Shown here in pieces: positions 47,242 to 57,006 of a DNA stretch of 64,000 bases (positions are counted from its first letter, which is position 1; every line of letters begins with the position of its first letter). The stretch comes from Phenylobacterium aquaticum. GTDB lineage: Bacteria; Pseudomonadota; Alphaproteobacteria; Caulobacterales; Caulobacteraceae. The notes beneath the pieces are model-generated. The model had not been told where the DNA came from, searched no databases, and saw only the letters and a program-made list of their open reading frames with translations. The position numbers were made by a program, and so were the translations under genes. The stretch is from NCBI RefSeq assembly GCF_022695515.1, contig NZ_JALDPT010000002.1, positions 1 to 64,000 on the forward strand. The letters are read 5' to 3'.

Positions 47242-47748
47242 ATGCACCGTATTGCGATCGTAGGGAGCGCCGGGGCCGGCAAGTCGCGACTGGCCCGTCG
47301 CCTGGGCGACATGCTCGGGCGGCCGGTCATTCACGCCGACAAGGTGTTCTGGCGACCAGGCTGGACCGATCCGGACACCGACCAGTACCGGCGCGACATC
47401 CGTGACCTGACCGCAGCCCCGGCCTGGATATTCGACGGCAATCTGGGACGGACGGCTGACATCGTCCTGCCGCGCACAGACCTGATCGTCTGGATCGAGC
47501 AGCCTGTGTGGCTGTGCGCGCTGCGGGCTTATGGGCGCATGCTCCGCTATTTCGGGCGCACCCGGCCGGACATGGGCGAGGGGTGTCCGGAACGGCCGAG
47601 CCTGGAGCTCTGGCGATATGCAGCGGACTTCGACACGGTCACGCGGCCTCGGCTGGACGCCGCCCTGGCCGAGCACGCGCCGCACACGCCCGTCATGCGA
47701 TTGGCCGGCGACCGCGCCGTCGCCCGCTTCCTGGCCGGCGCGCGCTAG
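47242..47748 (+). CDS. Adenylate-kinase-like P-loop protein (topology-modulation/FlaR type)
   Basis: In this 168-aa protein MHRIAIVGSAGAGKSRLARRLG shows a Walker A GSAGAGKS. The rest follows the small kinase/adenylate-kinase fold with DKVFWRPGWTDPDTDQYRRDI, IFDGNLGRTADIVLPRTDLIVWI, and YFGRTRPDMGEGCPERPSLELWRYAADF. This matches proteins annotated as DNA topology modulation protein FlaR, whose true role is unclear; it may be a nucleotide kinase. It is 34 bp after the SDR gene and convergent with the GGDEF-EAL gene. Confidence 0.75.
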   Translation: MHRIAIVGSAGAGKSRLARRLGDMLGRPVIHADKVFWRPGWTDPDTDQYRRDIRDLTAAPAWIFDGNLGRTADIVLPRTDLIVWIEQPVWLCALRAYGRMLRYFGRTRPDMGEGCPERPSLELWRYAADFDTVTRPRLDAALAEHAPHTPVMRLAGDRAVARFLAGAR

Positions 47749-47754
47749 ACCCGT

Positions 47755-50139
47755 CTAGGCCGCCTGGGCGACGTCCAGGCCGTGATAGGCGTAGCGCGTA
47801 GCCTCGGCCAGCGGGGCCGGGCGGGCCAGCAGGAAGCCCTGGACCTGGCGGCAGCCCATGGCGCTGATCGCATCCAGCTGGGCCTGGGTCTCCACCCCTT
47901 CCGCCGTCGTCACCATGTCCAGGCTCTCGGCCAGGGCGACGATGGCGCGGATGATGGCGATGCAGTCGGGCCGGTGGGTCGCGCCCTCGACGAAGGACTT
48001 GTCGATCTTGATCTTGTCGAAGGGGAAGGTGCGCAGATAGCTCAGGCTGGAATAGCCGGTGCCGAAGTCGTCCAGCGCGATCCGCACCCCGATGGCGCGC
48101 AGCTTGTGGAGGGCCGCCTGGGTCGCCTCGGTCTCCTTGAGGAACAGGGCCTCGGTGACCTCCAGCTCCAGCCGGTTGGGGGCCAGGCCCGCGGTGGCCA
48201 GCGCGCTGAGCACCAGGCCGGTCAGGTTGGGGTTCATGACCTGGGCCGGCGAGACATTGATCGCCACCCGCACATGCTCGGGCCAGCTCGCCGCCTCGGC
48301 GCAGGCGCGGCGCAGCACCCATTCTCCGATCATGTTGATCAGGCCCGCTTCCTCGGCCGCCGGCACGAAGCGATCGGGGGAGACCTCGCCGCGGGTGGGA
48401 TGGCGCCAGCGCAGCAGGGTCTCGAAGGCCACGACCTGATGGGTGCGGGTGTCGAGAATGGGCTGATAGGCCAGATAGAACTCGTCGGCCTCCAGGGCGT
48501 GGCGCAGATCGGTCTGCAGCGCGCGGCGCTCCTCGGCCAGAGCGTGCATGGAGGGATTGTAGCGCCGGGCGCGGGCCTTGCCGTCCTCCTTGGCGCGATA
48601 GAGCGCCAGGTCCGCGTTGCGCACCAGGTGATCGACGTCCAGCCCGTCCTCGCCGACCACGGCCACGCCGATACTGACCCCGACACTGACCTCGACGCCC
48701 TCGATCTCGTAGGGCGGGCAGATCGCCCCGATCAATCGGTCGGCCAGGGCCTCGAAGTCCTGCTCGCCGCGCGCCAGGACCGCGAACTCGTCGCCGCCCA
48801 GGCGGGCGAGCAGATCGTCGGATCGCAGCACGCCCCGCAGCCGGTCGGCCACCGCGCAGAGCAGGGCGTCGCCCGCCGGGTGGCCCAGGGTGTCATTGAC
48901 GTCCTTGAAGTGGTCCAGGTCCAGGCACAGCAGGGCGGCGGAGCCCGGCCGCGCCAGGCTGTCGGGACCGATGACCCGCCGGACCTCCTGGTGGAACTGG
49001 GTGCGGTTGAGCAGGCCGGTCAGGCCGTCGAAGCGCGCCAGCTGCTCGATCTGGGCCTTGGCGCGCTGTTGCTCGGTGACGTCGGAGCCGACGCCCCGAT
49101 AGCCGATGAAGGCGCCGTCCTTGTCGAGCGCAGGGCTGGCCGACAGCGACCACCACCGCAGTTCGCCGGCGATCTCCACCGGCGTCAGCTGGTCACGGAA
49201 CGGACGACGACGCTCCATGGCCTGGGACAGGGGGCGCACGCCCTCCACGCGGAACAGCTCCAGCAGGGGCGCGCCGATCAGGTCTTCCCGCACGCGGCCG
49301 AGCAGGTCCGCCATCCGGTCGCTCACATGGATCAGATGGCCCCGGGCGTCGATCTGCCAGAGCCAGTCGGAGCCCTTCTCCTCGAAGTCGTGCAGCAGCA
49401 TGCCGATCAGCTGGCCATGTTCGGCCAGCGCCGCCTCGGCCCGGAACCGGGCCACAAACTGCCGGGCCGTGCCCATGATGCCGGCGGTGAGCACCCCGCT
49501 ATAGATGGTGAGCAGGAGCCCGACGGCGATCCCGGCCGGATCGCCGGTGCACACCAGGGCGATGGTCGCGCCGATCCCCAGCAGCGACATGTAGCCGATC
49601 GCGGCGGTGGGGACGGTGGCCAAGGCGAAGGCGCCGGCCGCCATCATGCCGGCCACCAGGGCCGAAATCAGCGCCTGGTCCAGACCGTCCACGCGGGAGA
49701 ACCACAGGGCCGGCGCAACGCCCCACAGGGCGCCGAGCAGGGAGGCGTAGGCGGAGGCGCGGCGCACGGCGCGGGCCGACGCCCGGCGGGGCGCCGGACG
49801 GCCCAGGGTGTAGCGCCAGCCATTGAGCGAGATCAGCACGCAGAGCAGCACGGAGGCGGCCCAGCCCAGGCTTTCCAGAGGGGCGATGTGCTCCCAGACC
49901 ACGGTCACCAGGATGACCATGTTCAGGATATTGGCCAGCATCATCAGAGGCGTGGCGCGGGTGATGGCGCCGATCTGGGCGGCCCGGACCTCGGCCCGCA
50001 GGGGGTCGAGTCCTTCGTCCCATCCGGCCACGTCCCGCCAGGACAGCGTCCGATCGCCTGACGCGAAAGCTTGCACCCTGTCCTCGAGCTCCCGTGGGCC
50101 TGGGCGGACGGCGCCGAGGACCTTCGTGCTCAAGGTCAC
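47755..50139 (-). CDS. Membrane-bound GGDEF-EAL cyclic-di-GMP protein with PAS
   Basis: This 794-aa protein has about six membrane segments in residues 60-235, then a PAS domain (about 245-360, ending SDVTEQQRA), a GGDEF domain with the intact motif RLGGDEFAVL (448-452) and LCLDLDHFKDVNDTLGH, and an EAL domain. The EAL motif is ETL in FETLLRW (E573), with INVSP, LELEVTEALFL, DDFGTGYSS, KIDKSFV and EGVET all present. It can thus make c-di-GMP and probably degrade it. It sits at the inner membrane and senses an unknown signal. Four GANTC sites lie just upstream of its start. Confidence 0.93.
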   Translation of the reverse strand: MTLSTKVLGAVRPGPRELEDRVQAFASGDRTLSWRDVAGWDEGLDPLRAEVRAAQIGAITRATPLMMLANILNMVILVTVVWEHIAPLESLGWAASVLLCVLISLNGWRYTLGRPAPRRASARAVRRASAYASLLGALWGVAPALWFSRVDGLDQALISALVAGMMAAGAFALATVPTAAIGYMSLLGIGATIALVCTGDPAGIAVGLLLTIYSGVLTAGIMGTARQFVARFRAEAALAEHGQLIGMLLHDFEEKGSDWLWQIDARGHLIHVSDRMADLLGRVREDLIGAPLLELFRVEGVRPLSQAMERRRPFRDQLTPVEIAGELRWWSLSASPALDKDGAFIGYRGVGSDVTEQQRAKAQIEQLARFDGLTGLLNRTQFHQEVRRVIGPDSLARPGSAALLCLDLDHFKDVNDTLGHPAGDALLCAVADRLRGVLRSDDLLARLGGDEFAVLARGEQDFEALADRLIGAICPPYEIEGVEVSVGVSIGVAVVGEDGLDVDHLVRNADLALYRAKEDGKARARRYNPSMHALAEERRALQTDLRHALEADEFYLAYQPILDTRTHQVVAFETLLRWRHPTRGEVSPDRFVPAAEEAGLINMIGEWVLRRACAEAASWPEHVRVAINVSPAQVMNPNLTGLVLSALATAGLAPNRLELEVTEALFLKETEATQAALHKLRAIGVRIALDDFGTGYSSLSYLRTFPFDKIKIDKSFVEGATHRPDCIAIIRAIVALAESLDMVTTAEGVETQAQLDAISAMGCRQVQGFLLARPAPLAEATRYAYHGLDVAQAA

Positions 50140-50210
50140 AGAACGGGGTTCAATTTGATTTAAGACGACAGGCCGTTGTGCGTTTTTCTTCGGCCCTGGC
50201 CCAGATTGGG

Positions 50211-50284
50211 GACTCTATACAGATCGTGAACAGTAATGAATCCGGTCGAGACTCATCACCTGGCGCCTTGTTCCAGCGCGATTC
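50211..50284. promoter_or_regulatory. Cluster of four GANTC (CcrM) sites
   Basis: GACTC (50211-50215), GAATC (50238-50242), GACTC (50250-50254) and GATTC (50280-50284) lie within 74 bp between the GGDEF-EAL gene and the YqhA-family gene, both of which point away from the gap. At this GC content about one is expected per few hundred bases. Promoters with methylated GANTC sites are targets of GcrA, which this window encodes. Confidence 0.5.
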
Positions 50285-50303
50285 CCCCATAAGTATCCGG
50301 GCC

Positions 50304-50858
50304 ATGACCCAGACTCCCGCGCCCCGCCGCCCCTCCGCCAAGCCCGCCGTCGAGCGCTGGCTTGAGACCGGCCTGTTCCGCGCCCGCTGGCTGATGGCGC
50401 CCTTCTATGTGGGCCTGGTGGCGGCCCTCGCCGTTCTGATCATCGTGTTCTTCCGCGAGGCGTGGGTCGAATTCAGCCACGTCATGACCATGAGCCCCGA
50501 AGGGGCGATCCTCATGGTCCTGTCGCTGATCGACCTGTCACTGGCCGGCAACCTGCTGCTGATCGTGATCTTCTCGGGCTACGAGAACTTCGTCTCCAAG
50601 ATCGACACCGGCGACCATGAGGATCGGCCAAGCTGGATGGGCACGGTGGATTTCTCCGGCCTGAAGATGAAGCTGATCGCCTCCATCGTGGCGATCTCGG
50701 CCATCGCCTTGCTCAAGGACTTCATGAAGCTGGCCGAGGGCGAGGCGATCGAGGACCGCCACCTCGCGTGGCTCGTGGGCATCCACGTCACCTTCGTGGC
50801 GTCCGGCGTGCTTCTGGCCGTGATGGACTATGTGACATCGAAGACCGAGAAACACTGA
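50304..50858 (+). CDS. YqhA/UPF0114 family membrane protein
   Basis: This 184-aa protein starts MTQTPAPRRPSAKPAVERWLETGLFRARWLMAPFYVGLVAAL. The segments LIDLSLAGNLLLIVIFSGYENFVSKI, LKMKLIASIVAISAIALLKDFM and a C-terminal helix give about four membrane spans. The motif SLAGNLLLIVIFSGYENFVSKI is that of UPF0114 (YqhA). Function is unknown. It lies just downstream of the GANTC cluster and 12 bp upstream of the VOC gene. Confidence 0.87.
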   Translation: MTQTPAPRRPSAKPAVERWLETGLFRARWLMAPFYVGLVAALAVLIIVFFREAWVEFSHVMTMSPEGAILMVLSLIDLSLAGNLLLIVIFSGYENFVSKIDTGDHEDRPSWMGTVDFSGLKMKLIASIVAISAIALLKDFMKLAEGEAIEDRHLAWLVGIHVTFVASGVLLAVMDYVTSKTEKH

Positions 50859-50869
50859 GGGAGGCCGCC

Positions 50870-51319
50870 ATGGCGGTGGAGATCAACGGCGTCGCGCACA
50901 CCTTCATCACCGCCGGCGACTTCGAGGCCTCAGTCGCCTTCTACAGGCAGTTGCTGCCCTTCCTGGGCCTGAGCGAGGTCGCTGAAAGCCACGACACCTA
51001 TTACTGCGTGGGCGGCCGCACGGGGGTGGGGATCCGCCGCCCGGATCCCAGCCACGCCGGCGAGCGCTTCGTTCAGGGGCGGGTCGGCCTGCACCACATC
51101 TGCTTCCGCGTCCGCGAGCGGGGCGACGTCGACGAGGTCCACGCCTTCCTCGTCGCGATCGGCGCCCGCATCGTCCACGCCCCGCAGCAGGATGCCTACG
51201 CCCCGGGCTACTATTCCGTCCTGTTCGAAGACCCCGACGGGGTTCGGCTGGAGGTCAATCACGTGCCCGGACGCGGCGTGTTCGACGCCGGCGGCAAGGT
51301 CTACGGATCGCTCGACTAG
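50870..51319 (+). CDS. VOC (glyoxalase) family protein
   Basis: This 149-aa protein starts MAVEINGVAHTFITAGDFEASVAFYRQLLPFLGL, then YCVGGRTGVGIRRPDP, GLHHICFRVRERGDVDEVHAFLV and YSVLFEDPDGVRLEVNHVPGRG, the classic vicinal-oxygen-chelate half-domain with H and E ligands in HHIC and LEVNH. It may be a lyase, dioxygenase or resistance protein. It is 12 bp after the YqhA-family gene and overlaps the convergent eipA-type gene by 4 bp. Confidence 0.85.
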   Translation: MAVEINGVAHTFITAGDFEASVAFYRQLLPFLGLSEVAESHDTYYCVGGRTGVGIRRPDPSHAGERFVQGRVGLHHICFRVRERGDVDEVHAFLVAIGARIVHAPQQDAYAPGYYSVLFEDPDGVRLEVNHVPGRGVFDAGGKVYGSLD

Positions 51320-51960
51320 AACGGCCACCAGTGCCGGGCCCGGCTGTAGGACAGGTAGCCGACATTGGCGCCCAGACGCATGCCGACGCCGGCCCGGATC
51401 GGAGCCAGGATGATGTCGTTCGCGCGCTGATAGTTCACGCCCAGACCGCCGATGAAATAGGCTGAGCCGTCGACGCCGGGGAAACGCTGGAAGATCACGT
51501 CCGGGTACTGGAGGTTATAGCACAGGGTGAACACCCGGCTGGCGTTGCCGCCCACGTCCCAGCCCACCGACGGGCCCTGCCACCAGATCTCCACCGGGGG
51601 CTTGTTCTTCATATAGAGCAGGCCGCGGCCATAGCGCAGGCCGACGCCCACGGCGCCGGAGCCCTCTTCGCCCGCGATATAGGCGGTGGGCCGGCCATTG
51701 TCCTTGAACACCCGCTCGACCACGCCGCCCGCCGTCTCGGCGGTGACGCCCATGAAGTCGGAGACGTTGTTGACGATCTCTTCGCGGCTGAAGGTCTCCG
51801 CCGGAGCGTTCGCGGGATAGGCCGGGGTCGGCGTCACGGGCGGCGGGGGCGGTCCCTGAACCGGCATGTTGGTCGTGCCGGCGGGATAGGATTGGGCGCG
51901 GGCCGCGCTGGCCGCTCCGAGGGCGGCGGCGGCCGAAACGATCAGCGTGCGACGATCCAT
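51316..51960 (-). CDS. eipA: DUF1134 / EipA-type envelope integrity protein
   Basis: The 214-aa product begins MDRRTLIVSAAAALGAASAARAQS, a signal peptide. The mature body with EEIVNNVSDFMGVTAETAGGVVERVFKDNGRPTAYIAGEEG, GVGLRYGRGLLYMKNK and VYQGP-type WWQGPSVGWDVGGNASRVFTLCYNL matches DUF1134. In Brucella this family is called EipA, a small periplasmic beta-barrel needed for envelope integrity. I chose the ATG at 51960 because it directly precedes the signal peptide. It is convergent with the VOC gene. Confidence 0.88.
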   Translation of the reverse strand: MDRRTLIVSAAAALGAASAARAQSYPAGTTNMPVQGPPPPPVTPTPAYPANAPAETFSREEIVNNVSDFMGVTAETAGGVVERVFKDNGRPTAYIAGEEGSGAVGVGLRYGRGLLYMKNKPPVEIWWQGPSVGWDVGGNASRVFTLCYNLQYPDVIFQRFPGVDGSAYFIGGLGVNYQRANDIILAPIRAGVGMRLGANVGYLSYSRARHWWPF

Positions 51961-52082
51961 GGACAAGGCTCTCCCGGGGTTTGGGTCGAAACGATCCCAT
52001 CCCATCGAGTCTTCATTGCGGCGCTAGGCTTAACGGCGGATTAACCATGCCGGGCGGGATGCGACCCGCCCGGCCGGGTCGC

Positions 52083-52466
52083 CTAGTTGCAGACCTTGCG
52101 GACCACATAGGGCATGAAGCTTCCCGCCTGCACGGGCTGAGAGGGCGCGGCCTGGGCCGGGCTGACCACCGAGCCGTCCACGCCGTAGTTGCCGCCGCCC
52201 AGGGTGGCGAAGGTGTTGGCCGCGCAGTTGATGGCGTAGCGATGGACCGCATAGGCCACCGGCTGGGTGCTGCCCGGCCAGACGGTGGGCTGCAGGGGCG
52301 TGAACTTCACGGTGACCTGGCTCACCCCGCCCGAGGCGCTGACGGTCAGCGGATCATAGGCCCAGGATCCGATCTGGTCGGACGACACCAGGCTCTCCCA
52401 GAAATAGGCGCTGGCGCCTTGCGCCAGGCTCATGGCCCCGGCCGCGGCGATGGCTGCGATCATCAT
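52083..52466 (-). CDS. Exported hypothetical protein
   Basis: This 127-aa product has a signal peptide MMIAAIAAAGAMSLAQGASA, then YFWESLVSSDQIGSWAYDPLTVSASGGVSQVTVKF and ends QAGSFMPYVVRKVCN, with two cysteines (C in INCAAN and the C-terminal VCN). A beta-rich small periplasmic or surface protein is likely. The pattern of an initial W-S-D strand and a C-terminal R-x-V-C resembles surface-adhesin E-like domains, but weakly. Two start codons are possible (52466, 52463). Confidence 0.6.
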   Translation of the reverse strand: MMIAAIAAAGAMSLAQGASAYFWESLVSSDQIGSWAYDPLTVSASGGVSQVTVKFTPLQPTVWPGSTQPVAYAVHRYAINCAANTFATLGGGNYGVDGSVVSPAQAAPSQPVQAGSFMPYVVRKVCN

Positions 52467-52632
52467 GTCGTTTCCCCCTTTTTGCTCTTGGAGGGCCAAT
52501 GGGGCGGGAGCGGGTCTCAAATGACAAGGGTCGACGCCAAGTGACTGCCCCGGATTGGGCGGAGCCGTTCCGCACGCCGGGCGATGCGTCACGGCTCGCA
52601 CAGGCCCGCGAATGTGCTAGAGGCAGGCCAGC

Positions 52633-54437
52633 ATGACGACGCCGCTCTCCCACATCCGCAACTTCTCCATCGTGGCCCACATCGACCACGGCAAATCCAC
52701 GCTGTCCGATCGCCTGATCCAGGAGACGGGCGGCCTGACCAAGCGCGAGATGACCGAGCAGGTCCTCGACAACATGGAGATCGAGCGGGAACGCGGGATC
52801 ACCATCAAGGCCCAGACCGTGCGCCTGGACTACAAGGCCCGCAACGGCGAGACCTATGTCCTGAACCTGATGGACACGCCCGGCCACGTCGACTTCGCCT
52901 ATGAGGTCTCGCGCAGCCTGGCGGCGTGCGAAGGCTCGATCCTGGTGGTCGACTCCTCGCAAGGGGTCGAGGCCCAGACGCTGGCCAACGTCTATCAGGC
53001 GATCGACAACAATCACGAGATCGTCCCGGTCCTGAACAAGATCGACCTGCCGGCCGCGGAGCCCGACCGGGTGCGGCAGCAGATCGAGGACGTGATCGGC
53101 ATCGACGCGTCTGACGCCATCCTCTGCTCGGCCAAGACCGGCGAAGGCATCGCCGACGTGCTGGAGGCCGTGGTCACCCGCCTGCCGCCGCCCAAGGGCG
53201 ACCGCGAGGCGCCGCTGAAGGCGTTGCTGGTCGACGCCTGGTACGACCCCTATCTGGGCGTCGTCGTCCTGGTCCGGGTCATCGACGGGGTGCTCAAGGC
53301 CGGCATGAAGGTCCGGATGATGAACGCCGGCGTCACCCACCAGGTCGACAAGATCGGCGTCTTCAAGCCCAAGCAGACCGAAGTGGCGAGCTCGGCCCCG
53401 GCGAAATCGGCTACATCACCGCCCAGATCAAGCAGGTGGCCGACGCCGCCGTCGGCGACACCATCACCGAGGAGCGCCGCCAGACCGAGACCGCCCTGCC
53501 CGGCTTCCGGGTCGCGCAGTCCGTGGTGTTCTGCGGCCTGTTCCCGGTGGACGCCGCCGATTTCGAGGACCTGCGCGCCGCCATCGGCCGCCTGCGCCTG
53601 AACGACGCCAGCTTCACCTATGAGATGGAGACCTCGGCCGCGCTCGGCTTCGGCTTCCGCTGCGGGTTCCTGGGTCTGCTGCACCTGGAGATCATCCAGG
53701 AGCGCCTCTCCCGCGAGTTCGACCTCGACCTGATCGCGACGGCCCCCAGCGTCGTCTACAAGATCAAGCTGATCGACGGCTCGGAGATCGAGCTGCACAA
53801 CCCGGCCGACCTGCCCGACCCGGTCAAGATCGACAGCATCGCCGAGCCCTGGATCAAGGCCACCATCCTGACGCCCGACGAGTATCTCGGCTCGGTGATC
53901 AAGCTCTGCCAGGACCGACGCGGCGAGCAGCGGGAGCTGTCCTATGTCGGCAGCCGCGCCCTCGTCGTCTACGACCTGCCGCTCAATGAGGTGGTGTTCG
54001 ACTTCTATGACCGGCTGAAGAGCGTCTCGAAGGGCTACGCCTCGTTCGACTACGCCATCGAGGGCTACAAGACCGGCAATCTGGTGAAGATGTCGATCCT
54101 GGTGAACAGCGAGCCGGTCGACGCGCTCTCCATGCTGGTCCACGCCGACCGGGCCGAGACCCGCGGCCGCGGAATGGTCGAGAAGATGAAGGACCTGATC
54201 AGTCCGCACATGTTCCAGATCCCGATCCAGGCGGCCATCGGCGGGCGGATCATCGCCCGCGAAACTGTCCGGGCGCTGCGCAAGGACGTGACGGCCAAGT
54301 GCTACGGCGGCGACATGAGCCGCAAGCGCAAGCTGCTGGACAAGCAGAAGGCCGGCAAGAAGCGCATGCGCCAGTTCGGCAAGGTCGAGATCCCGCAGGA
54401 GGCTTTCATCGCCGCCCTGAAGATGGACGCCGACTAG
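52633..54437 (+). CDS. lepA: Elongation factor 4 (LepA), frameshifted in this sequence
   Basis: This back-translocating GTPase starts [30 protein letters not shown], with G1 [10 protein letters not shown]3 DTPGH and G4 NKID. The first frame runs into non-homologous sequence after KQTEVA near 53388. The second frame continues with [10 protein letters not shown]..., [17 protein letters not shown] and the C-terminal [18 protein letters not shown]. One extra G in GCG-AGCTC restores [19 protein letters not shown] and yields about 601 aa, the expected length. The break is probably an error. It is convergent with pentapeptide paralog 3, with 4-bp overlap. Confidence 0.94.
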
Positions 54438-55594
54438 GCCGGTTGGGGCGCTGGCTGCGGCGCCCGCACCAGTCCCGTGCCCTCAAGGCTGGCGCCGGCG
54501 AAGGTGACCGGCCGGGTTCCGCCGTGCACCAGCTGCAGGGGCTTCAGATTGGCGTCGCGGAAGATCGCGTGCGACAGCCGCGCGTGGCGGAACGAGGCGC
54601 CGCGCAGGTCCGCGCCGGTGAAATTGGCCGATCTCAGATCCGCGCCTTCGAAATCGGCGCCCATCAGCTGGGCCCCCGAGAAGTCCAGCCCGACCCCCAC
54701 GGCGCCGCGGGCCGCAAGCCCCGCCAGCAGTCGGCCTTTGAACAGGTCAGTCGCGGGCCGCAGGTCGAAGGCGTCCAGGCTGGCCGGCGCCGCCTCCCCG
54801 CCGTCGGACCGCGCCCAGAGCTCAACCGCCTCCAAAGCGCCCGCGATCTCGCCCAGGCGGGCCTGAGCCGCTGGCGACGGATCGAGCACGCAACCCGACA
54901 GGTCCTTGGGCGTGAGGCAAAGGGCGCGCACATCGACATTGGTCAGGATGGCGCCCGAGAACTGAACGCCCGTGAGGCGAGCCCCGGCGAAGTCGGCCCC
55001 GTCGAGATTGGCGTTGGTGAAGTTGGCGTTCTTCAGATTGGCGTTGCGCAGCCGCACGCCCTTCAGCGAGCAATTGGAGAAATCGACCGCGAAGGCCTGG
55101 GCGTCATCCAGCTGGGCGCCGTTGAGGCTGCCGCCGGCCAGGCTGGCGCCGCCCGCGCCGCCGACCCGTCTCAGGCCAAAGTCCTCATCGGCGGCGCAGA
55201 GGATCGCCGCGCGCATGTCGGCCTCGTCCAGCACGGCCCCGGCCAGCCGGGCGCCGGCGAAGGTCGCGCCCCGCATGTCCGCGCGGACCAGCTTCGAGGC
55301 GCGCAGGTCGCAGGCCGACAGATTGGCGCAATAGAGGGCGGCGCGACTGAGGTCCGAGCCGATGAAGCTCGATCCCGTCAGGTCCGCCCCGGTGAAATCG
55401 ATGTCGGCCAGGACCCGACGATCCGCGCCCATGCGGTGGGCGACGATGAAGCGGGGCACGGCGCGGGCCCCGCCCCGCCGTCCGGCGATGAAGGATTCAT
55501 GGGCGACGACCATCGCCTCGAACCACGCGGCGTCGACGGCGATGGCCTTGGGCTGAAGATGGGTGCGACGGTGCGGCATGGGTGTCCGCGCCAA
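54434..55594 (-). CDS. Two-domain pentapeptide-repeat protein, paralog 3
   Basis: This 386-aa protein is built like paralogs 1 and 2: N-terminal helix with [19 protein letters not shown], first pentapeptide block ([21 protein letters not shown]...), an insertion with [13 protein letters not shown], a helical linker with [22 protein letters not shown], and a second block ([21 protein letters not shown]...) ending [25 protein letters not shown]. It is more like paralog 4 than like the first pair. It is cytosolic by appearance, with no catalytic motif. It starts 37 bp from the paralog 4 stop on the same strand. Confidence 0.87.
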   Translation of the reverse strand: MARTPMPHRRTHLQPKAIAVDAAWFEAMVVAHESFIAGRRGGARAVPRFIVAHRMGADRRVLADIDFTGADLTGSSFIGSDLSRAALYCANLSACDLRASKLVRADMRGATFAGARLAGAVLDEADMRAAILCAADEDFGLRRVGGAGGASLAGGSLNGAQLDDAQAFAVDFSNCSLKGVRLRNANLKNANFTNANLDGADFAGARLTGVQFSGAILTNVDVRALCLTPKDLSGCVLDPSPAAQARLGEIAGALEAVELWARSDGGEAAPASLDAFDLRPATDLFKGRLLAGLAARGAVGVGLDFSGAQLMGADFEGADLRSANFTGADLRGASFRHARLSHAIFRDANLKPLQLVHGGTRPVTFAGASLEGTGLVRAPQPAPQPA

Positions 55595-55631
55595 GGTGAC
55601 TGAAAGAGTTGGAGAAATCGCTAACCCGGGC

Positions 55632-56828
55632 TCAGAGCTCCAGCACGCTCTGGGCGCGCGGCTCCGGCTGGGACGGGGCGGCTTTGCGCATCAGGCCGGT
55701 GCCATCGAGACTGGCGCCCTCGAACGAGATCGGCCGGGCGCCCCCGCCGGACAGGGGCAGGGCCGCCAGGTCGGCGTTGACGAAGCGGGCGTGGGACAGC
55801 TTGGCGCCGCGGAAACTCGCGCCCCGCAGGTCGGCGCCGGTGAAGTCCGCGCCGCGCAGGTCGGCTCCGTCGAAGTTCGCGCCCTGCAGCTGGCTGAGCG
55901 AGAAGTCCACGCCGACGGCCATCAGCGCCTTGGCGGTGAATCCGGCCAGGACGCGTTCGCGGAAGCTGCCCTGGGCGGGCCGCAGGTCCGCACCGTCGAG
56001 CTGGGCAGGTCGCCCCTCGGCCCCGTCGGTCTTGGCCCAGAGCTCGGCCTGGTCCAGCTCGGCGCGGATCTCGCCCAGCCGGGCGACCGCCTCCGGCGTC
56101 GGGTCGAGAACACAGGCGGCCAGCTCGGCCCGGCTGAGCCCCAGCCGCGAGACATCGACGCCGGTCAGGATCGCCCCGGTCAGGGTCGCGCCCTGCAGCT
56201 TGGCCCCGGCGAAATCGGCGCCGGCCAGATTGGCGTCCAGGAAATTGGCGTTCTTCAGATTGGCGTTCCGCAGCCGCGCGCCCTTGAGCGAGCAGTTGGA
56301 GAAATCGACCGCGAAGGCGGTGGCGTCGTCCAGCCGGGCGCCGTTCAGGCTGGCCCCGGTGAAGCTTGCGCCCGCGCCCAGCCGGCGCAGACCGCCGCTC
56401 TCGTCGACAATGCACAGGGTCGCGGCCCGCAGGTCCGCCTCGTCCAGCACCGCGCCGCCCAGCCGGGCGCCGGCGAAGCTCGCCCCACGCAGGTCGGCCC
56501 GCACCAGGTGGGCGTTGCGGAAGTCGCACTTGGCCAAGGTCGCGCAATAGAAGGCGGTGCGGGTCAGGTCGCCGCCGATGAAGATCGAGCCGGTAAGGTC
56601 AGCGCCGGTGAAGTCCGCCTCCCGCAGCACCCGCCCGTCACAGCGCATCCGATGGGCCACCACATAACGCGGCAGGGCGCGCATGGCCCCGGGCCGACCG
56701 GCCAGATAGGCCTCGTGCAGGCGGACCATGGCCTCGAAATCTGCGGCCTCCACCGTGACGGCCTTGGGGCTCAGGGGTTGGGCGCGCGGGCTCATGGGCG
56801 CCATGCTGTAGTTTGGAGTCCTCCACAT
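55632..56828 (-). CDS. Two-domain pentapeptide-repeat protein, paralog 4
   Basis: In this 398-aa protein the N-terminal helix has RLHEAYLAGRPGAMRALPRYVV, then come a first pentapeptide block ([21 protein letters not shown]...), the insertion CIVDESGGLRRLGAG, a linker with ELWAKTDGAEGRPAQLDGADLRP, and a second block (VGVDFSLSQLQGANFDGADLR...) with AALPLSGGGARPISFEGASLDGTGL. A few start codons are possible near 56795-56828. The near match to paralog 3 suggests a local duplication. Function unknown. Confidence 0.86.
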   Translation of the reverse strand: MWRTPNYSMAPMSPRAQPLSPKAVTVEAADFEAMVRLHEAYLAGRPGAMRALPRYVVAHRMRCDGRVLREADFTGADLTGSIFIGGDLTRTAFYCATLAKCDFRNAHLVRADLRGASFAGARLGGAVLDEADLRAATLCIVDESGGLRRLGAGASFTGASLNGARLDDATAFAVDFSNCSLKGARLRNANLKNANFLDANLAGADFAGAKLQGATLTGAILTGVDVSRLGLSRAELAACVLDPTPEAVARLGEIRAELDQAELWAKTDGAEGRPAQLDGADLRPAQGSFRERVLAGFTAKALMAVGVDFSLSQLQGANFDGADLRGADFTGADLRGASFRGAKLSHARFVNADLAALPLSGGGARPISFEGASLDGTGLMRKAAPSQPEPRAQSVLEL

Positions 56829-57006
56829 TCTCCTAAGAGCGGCTCCCGCGCGACGATCCGTCCATATTATCGGCGATAACCTAGGCCTTGCGCGGCAGGC
56901 TCCCTTACGTCATGGAGGATGGGAAGGCCCGGAGGACGCGGGCGCGCCGCCAAGGCGCACGCCATACGCCGGCCTAGAGCCGGGGATATCAGGGGGACGG
57001 ACGACC

